A stretch of 64,000 nucleotides of DNA, from assembly GCF_027943255.1 (NCBI RefSeq), contig NC_072894.1, positions 134,593,601 to 134,657,600 on the forward strand, read 5' to 3'. Within the stretch, counting starts at the first letter, position 1. Each line of letters starts with the position of its first letter. The notes beneath the pieces were generated by a model that ran no database searches, was not told where the DNA came from, and was given only the letters and a program-made list of their open reading frames with translations. The DNA is from Anastrepha obliqua. Its lineage: Eukaryota; Arthropoda; Insecta; Diptera; Tephritidae. A program made the translations under genes and the position numbers. Of the stretch, positions 59,201 through 64,000 are shown in pieces.

Positions 59201-62200
59201 GTTATATAAATTCAATTGCGCTTGCTTTGCTTATTCATATTTTCAGTTTATTCATCTCATTGCAATTGTATTGGCGTCGCCGTTTTTTGCATAAAATTGA
59301 TGCCGATTCTAAAAAAACATGATTAGGTATTTGCGTTGTGAGTTACTGTCAGACGTTTACCACTTTTTCCCGCATTTTTCGTATAGCGCACATATTCCAT
59401 ACCAAAAGAACTCCTCATCTTTTGAGGCATTCTATTAATGTATAATGTTTTTTTATTATAATTCGTAAGAGTAAAAATACAAAAATTCGTTGAAATTCGC
59501 TTTTATGACATCCGAAAGCATTTAAATTTTTTTATAGCCATAAACACCATTTGCATACTCAAAAATTTGCAATGTGATTTATAGTTCCCTACAAGACATC
59601 TTATAATTATTCATATTATCATTATCACTCACTATAAATTCATTATCATGAAGTCCTCATTATTGCCAATTGCACTTTGTTATCGCTGTATTCAAGGCGA
59701 ATTTATTACAGGTGATGGCATTCGCATATATGTAAGTAAAGACATACAGTTTGTCAAGAATATCTTTGCATAGTGAAGAAAAAATTTAAATTTTAGCTTT
59801 GATCGAGAATTCCAACAACAAATAAAAAAGCAAACCACAAATGTATACACACATCCCATTACTGTACTTGTCTACGACTATTAGGCGCCAACAGTTGTTA
59901 AATATACACACACATTACAAAAACAACAACAAAAAAGATGTTTACTCTATTTAAAAAGTGTCAAAAAAATCTTTGCATAACTGATGAAAACAACAAAAAT
60001 TGCAGTCTTTTGGGGTTCATATTTTTTATGTCCTCCTTGGGTATCAATTACCGCTTGAAGACGACTTCGCATCGATTTAATTAGTTTCGGAATATCATAT
60101 TCCAATGGTATTTTTCCCCACTCTTCTTTGATGAATCTTATTAATTCAGTTTTATTACTTGGCGATCTTTTTCCTACTTTTATTTTTAAATGAACCCACA
60201 AATTTTCGATTGGGTTAATGTCGGGACTTTCGGCGGGAGTATCAATAACTTTGGTGCAGTTGTAAAGTAACCAGGACCTGCATAAATAAGATTTATGTTT
60301 GGGATCATTATCTTGATAGTATTTGTATTTAAATTTGTTCGAATTTTCCGGGTCAACAAAGCCGAATTTTCTAATACTGGAAGCCAATTCGTTTTTTAAA
60401 ATATCAAGATATACTTCCGTGGTCATTATTTCGTCCAAAATTTTGATTTCACCCACTGCCATTGTTGATATACAACCCCAAACCATTACTGACAGTTTTC
60501 CAAACTTTACGGTAGGGATAATATTTTTGTTTTGTAGTACTGTGAGAGGCTTACGCCAAAATCTCTGGGGTCCATCATGGTAGTAGAGCATCATTTTCGT
60601 CTCATCTAAGAAAATAACGTCATCCCTGTACTCTGTGGGAAGTGATATGTGCTAGGCGGCAAATTGCAATCTTTTATCAACGTTTTGTACTGATAACAGG
60701 GGTTTTTCCTAACCACTCTTGAAGAATATTTGTGTTTTTGCGACACTTTTCGAACAGTTTCATGAGAAACTCTTAACCCGTAGTCTTTTTCCACCTGAAG
60801 AGCTAATCCTCTTGTACTGCTTTGCGGACTATTATAAATAGTTTTAATAATTTTACGTTCAATTCGCTGCGTCACTTTTTTTAGTCTGCCTGTAGATCCT
60901 TTCAACTCGAGTCTTTCTTCATTTTCAGCACGGTTTATGATATTATATACAGTTCTAATTTTGAGGGAGAACATATCGGCGATTTCTCTGGCTGATTTTC
61001 CTTTGTAGTGATTGAAATACACTAATTGAATAATATTTTTTGAAACTCGTTTTCCTAGCATTTTTTTTATTCAAATCTAAGATCACTTGTATCACTGAAG
61101 ACAATCCCTTTATAGCTAAATAATTTCTTACCCCCCGTGTATTTTGTTTTTGCTTTTTGAATTCCATCACTTCAAAGTTAGGATTCTCTCCTCCACACTT
61201 GTCATTTTGGTTCCCCTTCAGGAACGCCAAAAAAGGGTACTTTACTTCGCTTAATTTTTTCTAAACCAATACACTTTCATGTATTTTGTAATATTGCACT
61301 TTAGATATTATTGGAATATTCAACTATACATTCTCAATGTACACAAATGGCAAAGTAAACACACAGATGTAAACAAAACAAATTCAAATCTCCAGCGAAA
61401 AAATCAGCTGGGCGGCTGTTATCACCTGTAATAAATCTGCCTTGGCTATTTTGATTCGCTTTGGCAAAGAGTGTTTGAATGTCCTAAAAAATGCACATTT
61501 TAACAGCGCTCTCACGAGAAAAAGAGTTTCGCATTTAGTTATCTTTGCTGCTTATTCGTCAATATTTTTAATGCGCATGCATTAGAGACTATACGAATAC
61601 TTGTAAATGTGTTTTTGCCGAAATTCTCAAAATTGTCTTGTTTGTGCCGTACGTGTGTGTGTGTGCTATGGTATACGTTTTTTCATTTATCACACATCTT
61701 ACAGAGAACGTTCTCTGAATCTTATGTGCATATCAAAATCTCTCTTTGCCTGCTCCACTAGCGGAACGTATGTACATACATACATGCACACCTTTTATTT
61801 GTTAATAAATTTTAGTTGGCGGCAGGTGTTTTGGTTTGGTAAAAGCATTCCTTGTCCTTGTTTTTTTCTTTTCGTGTATGCCATGCCTTCCATCGAGACA
61901 TACAAAATTTATATACATACAGTGAGTCGCAGTCAAAGTGAGCCACACTTCCTAGTCATCAGATTTAGTAGAAATTTGTTTAAAAATACCACAGATTGGG
62001 AAAAAGGTTTATGTGTTTTTATTGTTTGAATATGAGCTTCAATAATTCATCGCTTACATGAAGAACTTTCTTTGTTTATTATAAAAAAATGAACAAAAAC
62101 TAAAAAAGTTCACAAATCTATCTCACAGTGAAAGTGAGCCACCTTAGCTGAACTGAACTTAAATAACAAATTAATACTTTGTTGGGCCACCTTTGGCGGA

Positions 62201-63725
62201 AATAACGGCTTTTAGACGTCGGGGCATTGATTTTAATAACTTACAGATATATGTGGAAGGAATTGCACGCCACTCGTCTTGTAAGGCATCTAAAAGACTT
62301 TGTTTTGAAGAAATGCTATGTTTCCGCAGGTTTTGGTCAAGACGGAACCATAAGTTTTCAATTATATATATTTATATCTGGAGACTGCGGTGGTACTTCC
62401 AATACGTGGGGGCAGTTATATAATAGATATTCCCGCGCAACAAACGACTTGTGCTTAGGATCATTGTCCTGGTAAAAATAGAAGTCGCCTTCGTATTTAT
62501 CCATTATGCCTGGAATATGTTGAAGATTTCCAGTTCCACCACCTGCCATGCAACCCCAAACCATGACGGAGCCACCGCCGTGCTTCATATTGGGAGTTAG
62601 GTTTTTCGGCTGAAACTCAGTGTTTTTTTATCGCCATACCATCTTCTTACCGTCAGAGCCAAATAAGTTAAATTTACTTTCGTCTGTAAAGAGAACCTAC
62701 AAAAATATTATTATAGCCTCTACGTTGCATACCGTTATGAACCTTTTGCCAGAAACTCATATCCTTATAGACATATTTCAGCGCAAACTCCAACTTTTTT
62801 TCGATTTTTGCTGCTAATAAATGGCTTGTTTCTGGCCGTACGACCATTATAACCATGCTTTCTGAGAACTCTTCTTACAGTGTCGGGGTTAACGTGGATA
62901 TTTAGCTGCTCCTCAACCATCTTCGTCAATTTTGGAGCACTAAGATGAGGATTTTTCTTCACTTCGCGCAAAATAAATGCCTCGTCCCTTTCTGAAAACG
63001 CCTTTTTTTTGCTTTCTTTCTGCTTTCTTTCTGCTTGTTTCCTACTCTTCCTCCTCTAGTAAAGCGATGTATGATGTGCTGGACAGTTCCTCGACTTTTA
63101 TTCACATATTCCGCAATTTTTCTTTGGGATTTTCCTTTTTTAAAAAGATCAATTACTAACTGTCTAATTTCAACACTTGTTTGTCGACCCATCTTTATAA
63201 CCTGCTTGATAATAAACAACTAAAACACTAAGAATAAGATGCAAAATACATATCCCGTTATCTTAGAAGAAACAAGGTTAGGTGGCTCACTTTGAGTGCG
63301 ACGTTAGTTTGTGTGTTTGGTTTTGTTCTTCATTATTACTCTTACTTCGGCAGCAAACAAACAGAAAAAATACAGTTAGATTACACAAGCTTGCTCACTT
63401 GATAAAGTTGACAAAAAATAATGGGTGTTTGAAAGTATTTACAAAAGTTGTTTAATCAAATATCTTCAAGGAATTGGTGGCTCACTTTGACTGTGACTCA
63501 CTTTATATTTTTATAGCTAATTTCTTTTGCACCCGTCTTCAACTTTTACTTTCATTTTTGTAGGTCAGTGCCGTTAATCCACGTGCTTATCACACGGCCT
63601 CGCTCATAGGGCTCATGCCGGCGCAGATAATTAATACATATTTGGGATCAACACTGAGGTCAATGCAAGAAGTGCTTAGTAGCCATGGACCGCCGTTGAC
63701 GGGTTACATTAGCTTTGGTCTTGAG
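44295..63725 (+). CDS. TMEM64: TMEM64-like VTT-domain membrane protein (partial)
   Basis: Exons 44295-45295, 54435-54558 and 63564-63725 join in frame to 429 codons; the gene continues past the window edge after the donor at 63726. The N-terminal ~225 residues are Asn/Ser/Asp-rich, with no predicted fold. Transmembrane helices follow: about 229-250 (FVGLLLLLIAFSAFLILAYL), 267-292 (IIVAILIALFVLVSFPIVVG) and 303-325. Exon 2 has GPKAFRVVLFTRLTPIPFG, the conserved 'G...F..LF.R..P.P.G' core of VTT (SNARE-associated/DedA-type) proteins, and exon 3 has LIGLMPAQIINTYLG and STLRSMQEVL. The sequence order agrees with vertebrate TMEM64 as I remember it. VTT proteins include ER phospholipid scramblases (TMEM41B, VMP1); the biochemical role of this one is inferred. 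Introns of 9139 and 9005 bp are full of mobile elements. Confidence 0.88.
45405..45640 (+). repeat. ~118-bp tandem duplication in intron 1
   Basis: TTCACCAGAAAAA, then TTTTTAGGG(T/C)T(G/T)AGTT and GTCAAATTGAAGGTCAGTTC each occur twice in the same order, starting near 45405 and 45523. Confidence 0.75.
45641..47329. other. TMEM64 intron 1, no feature
   Basis: AT-rich intronic sequence; no gene or repeat recognised. Confidence 0.4.
47330..47592 (+). mobile_element. CAA-tailed LINE 3' end, copy 3
   Basis: YSRIDPDI-type start (ATCCAGAATCGACCCCGACA) through the C-terminal Cys/His block to GCTACAACAACAACAACAAA. 5' truncated. Confidence 0.7.
47690..47960 (-). mobile_element. decayed LINE RT C-terminal fragment
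   Basis: Minus strand 47953-47700 gives YGCETGYFRVFINRRLCKTG, then WPDIITYTDLWASTKQ and EIRRRKWKCIGHTLQKPYGD. The 'YGCETW...FINRCLR.I....W.D.I.N..LW..T.Q.....I..RKW.WIGH.LR' pattern is that of reverse transcriptases of RTE/craniofacial-development-protein-2-like LINEs. Continuation toward 48196 is out of frame and unrecognised. Confidence 0.65.
47961..50135. other. TMEM64 intron 1, no feature
   Basis: AT-rich; nothing recognised except short ORFs. Confidence 0.35.
50140..50250 (+). mobile_element. CAA-tailed short repeat
   Basis: GTCGGTTCTACGTTACCGAA, ACCCGGATTTATATCC, CAGCAGCATTCCCCG and (CAA)n tail. Same family as 39115-39234 and the insert at 33455-33518. Probably the 3' end of a LINE or a SINE that borrows a LINE tail. 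Confidence 0.65.
50255..50815. other. TMEM64 intron 1, no feature
   Basis: AT-rich, no recognisable element. Confidence 0.35.
50816..51425 (-). pseudogene. possible mariner-like remnant
   Basis: Minus-strand translation contains DEPRSGRPKSAARSEI (an HTH-linker-like motif) and, out of order, AFVNNAIKSYRTEFF. These fit a badly deleted mariner-type transposase, but catalytic motifs are absent and terminal repeats were not found. Confidence 0.3.
51458..52193. repeat. ~740-bp TTAA-bounded element (copy C)
   Basis: Both ends read TTAAGGGGGTCTTCTACCG (right end in reverse complement), continuing TCACGG against TCGCGC; 736 bp including both TTAAs. Interior AT-rich with 'gaaaaaatcgatttttttt'. The terminal GGGGG after TTAA is shared with copy B. 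Confidence 0.8.
52194..52586. other. TMEM64 intron 1, no feature
   Basis: AT-rich; no element recognised. Confidence 0.35.
52862..53160 (-). mobile_element. CAA-tailed LINE 3' end, copy 4
   Basis: Minus strand: PLQLRSRYCSRLNSYISRID, PDIPNTCPACEGTRHDTNHL, FTCPPK and the tail ending in AACAACAACAACAAGG. It reaches furthest upstream of the four copies and stops at the foldback element. Confidence 0.7.
53165..53696. mobile_element. foldback-type element (532 bp)
   Basis: Outer arms GCGTGTAAAACG(G/A)AAAC and GATCCATTGT are in inverse order at both ends (about 70 bp). An inner pair, GATGTCGTTATC(A/G)TGTGAAC, is at 53355-53375 and inverted near 53494-53518. The nested arms would form a long imperfect hairpin. 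No ORF. Confidence 0.7.
53830..54434. other. TMEM64 intron 1, no feature
   Basis: AT-rich; ends in the acceptor TTTTATTTTCAG at 54423-54434. Confidence 0.4.
54559..55315. other. TMEM64 intron 2, no feature
   Basis: AT-rich, with donor GTAAGT at 54559; nothing else recognised. Confidence 0.4.
55320..55720 (+). mobile_element. decayed LINE C-terminal fragment
   Basis: Translation with frameshifts: KALRQLNQSWASTQTSKVAK, SFWPRADCRPHRELL, then FTEHFLRGMHAVRLVIS and, in another frame, a 'SC.ED..E' with LSAFSLAALLS. This is the post-RNase H tail of a jockey/I-like LINE, as at 12901-13272 but from a different family. Confidence 0.5.
55900..56620 (-). pseudogene. maT-like mariner (DD37D) fossil
   Basis: Minus strand: SYVMRRSQFMSEQTR (linker), VMVLGVVSNKGHVMPPHF, FASAHKAIATQDWKTENFYD, and PNLCLLNSPDLNPLHYYL. 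The second catalytic position reads ELDFASAH. The third, 37 residues on, is His in 'NPLHYYL' instead of Asp. The first-Asp region is broken by stops. A family different from the one at 41725-42640. Terminal repeats not found. Confidence 0.7.
56660..58000. other. TMEM64 intron 2, no feature
   Basis: AT-rich; no gene or repeat recognised. Confidence 0.4.
58001..58210. repeat. short TTAA-bounded MITE, copy 2
   Basis: Right end, reverse complement, TTAACCCTCCATTAGACACC, then CGGCTCTAGTC and GGCTTTTTCGAACTCGGACG. This matches 34533-34758 (TTAACCCTCCGTTGGACACC; GGCCTTTTTC; TTTTTCGACTTTGGACGTG). Left end TTAAACCACTTCGTTGGCA is diverged. 210 bp. Confidence 0.5.
58389..58757 (+). repeat. 184-bp tandem duplication
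   Basis: Two nearly identical units, beginning TTCATTATGACAACCACCGA at 58391 and 58575. Each contains two copies of CGCACAGTGG(T/G/A)AATAGTCACT (near 58498, 58549, 58682 and 58734), about 52 bp apart. Confidence 0.9.
58758..59740. other. TMEM64 intron 2, no feature
   Basis: Contains a T-rich, A-poor stretch (58980-59180) of 'TTTTATTT' type and no gene. Confidence 0.4.
59745..61065 (-). mobile_element. Tc1-like (DD34E) element, decayed
   Basis: Left end has two spaced direct copies of GTCAAGAATATCTTTGCATA / GTCAAAAAAATCTTTGCATA (59750 and 59957), about 205 bp apart. This is the inverted-repeat/direct-repeat pattern of long-TIR Tc1 elements. The matching right end was not found beyond 61061, so that end seems lost. 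Contains the transposase pseudogene below. Confidence 0.65.
59947..61061 (-). pseudogene. Tc1-like transposase pseudogene
   Basis: N-terminus MLGKRVSKNIIQLVYFNHYK with HTH (SAREIADMFSLKIRTVYN) and a second HTH ending RVSHETVRKVSQKHKY. After a frameshift near 60665 and a TAG just beyond it come VIFLDETKMMLYYHDG (first Asp), GKLSVMVWGCISTMAVGEIK, YYQDNDPKHKSYLCR (second Asp) and ESPDINPIENLWVHLK (Glu), the last two 34 residues apart. The C-terminus ...MRSRLQAVIDTQGGHKKY is intact. Two lesions keep it from being functional; most of the C-terminal half is open. Confidence 0.85.
61066..61917. other. TMEM64 intron 2, no feature
   Basis: AT-rich; one 140-codon ORF (61607-62029) has no recognisable domain and runs into the Tc1 element below, so it is probably spurious. 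Confidence 0.4.
61920..63503 (-). mobile_element. Tc1-like element with IR/DR ends
   Basis: Ends CAGTGAGTCGCAGTCAAAG / TGAGCCAC (left) and their reverse complement GTGGCTCACTTTGACTGTGA / CTCACT (right), flanked by TA at 61918-61919 and 63504-63505. Inner copies of AGTGAGCCACCTTAG and AGGTGGCTCACTTTGAG lie about 200 bp inside each end, the IR/DR arrangement. 1584 bp. It sits 60 bp upstream of TMEM64 exon 3. Confidence 0.85.
62171..63192 (-). pseudogene. Tc1-like transposase pseudogene (IR/DR element)
   Basis: Start MGRQTSVEIRQLVIDLFKKG (63192), first HTH QRKIAEYVNKSRGTVQHIIH, second HTH VNPDTVRRVLRKHGYNGR. Then frameshifts, and SVMVWGCMAGGGTGNLQHIP, FYFYQDNDPKHKSFVAR (second Asp), and VPPQSPDIN. 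There an inserted short AT tract shifts the frame before the codons for PIEN, so the catalytic Glu is out of frame. The C-terminus RLKAVISAKGGPTKY is readable. Dead, but the sequence is otherwise well preserved. Confidence 0.85.
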
Positions 63726-64000
63726 GTAAGTGGGTTGAATTGAGCTCTACAATTTACGGATATTGGGGTGTGCTCATATTTTCCTTTAAAATGATATACA
63801 AATAAAAATATTTTTATTCTATTATTTAACTTACGACGTGGTTTACATTTTTTATTCTCTTTTTTATGCCTCTACCAAAAATAATTTATGACTTCTATAT
63901 AGCAAATTTTGTGCATATGTATGTGTCAAATAGTTGCGGAGTTCTAAGAGATTTGGTAATTTTACGATTTACAGCATAACAGCAACAATTGAGGTGAAAG
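63726..64000. other. TMEM64 intron 3 (start)
   Basis: Begins with the donor GTAAGT; no further exon recognised before the window end. Confidence 0.5.

Noticed and set aside
61061..61420. Right terminal repeat of the Tc1-like element at 59745
   Set aside because: I looked for the reverse complement of TCTTTGCATA with the GTCAA box in this interval and did not find it; the end seems missing, so it is not annotated.
61607..62029. 140-codon + strand ORF in TMEM64 intron 2
   Set aside because: It runs into the terminal repeat of the Tc1 element at 61920 and has no domain, so it is a chance frame.
1..64000. CRISPR arrays, operons, ribosome binding sites or bacterial genes
   Set aside because: The window is plainly eukaryotic (introns, SINE/LINE, TA- and TTAA-target transposons). 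The tandem repeats at 888-1033 and 18815-19965 are head to tail without unique spacers.

Overview
This is a eukaryotic window with an insect, very probably higher-dipteran, character. It is AT-rich. Its genes have short GT-AG introns, and its mobile elements are of the Tc1/mariner, piggyBac, Harbinger and non-LTR types. Several repeats resemble families I associate with tephritid fruit flies, but that taxonomic step is inference from memory; no species can be named from the sequence alone.

Four host genes can be supported. (1) A secreted, Ala/Pro-rich acidic protein of 375 aa on the + strand (three exons, 18696-21728), with a TATA box and a signal peptide; it looks like a cuticle or extracellular-matrix type protein of unknown function. 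(2) An ArfGAP2/3 orthologue on the - strand (seven coding exons, 35740-38365, 580 aa), a GTPase-activating protein for Arf1 in COPI transport. (3) A mitochondrial transcription elongation factor (TEFM) homologue on the - strand (three exons, 40024-41403, 418 aa). (4) The first three coding exons of a TMEM64-type VTT-domain membrane protein on the + strand (44295-63725), which continues past the right edge and has two introns of about 9 kb each. The four genes look functionally unrelated; nothing suggests a pathway cluster.

Most of the rest is transposable-element sequence. 1-18 kb holds LINE fragments (I/jockey-like and R1-like), a tRNA-derived SINE, an internally deleted DD41D mariner-like element, a decayed DD34D mariner and the first of three ~740-bp TTAA-bounded repeats. 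About 23-33 kb is a nested 'Russian doll': a large unclassified transposon (here Z) was interrupted by a repeat called X, and X was hit by a Harbinger element (3-bp duplication ACT; the empty site survives in a second X copy at 873-1586). Separately, Z was hit by a piggyBac element (TTAA target), and that piggyBac by a DD41D mariner-like element with an uninterrupted transposase ORF. 33-34.8 kb holds LINE pieces and two TTAA-bounded repeats. The TMEM64 introns contain LINE 3' ends, a third ~740-bp TTAA element, a foldback element inside a larger inverted-repeat pair, a maT-like fossil, a second short TTAA repeat, a 184-bp tandem duplication and two Tc1-type elements.

The most novel items are the unclassified Z transposon with its GTTCCCGAAATGAT iterons, the X repeat family with TTACCTTGCTCATT iterons and a conserved unidentified ORF, and the family of three ~740-bp TTAA-bounded elements. 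All boundaries were read by eye; no database search was possible.
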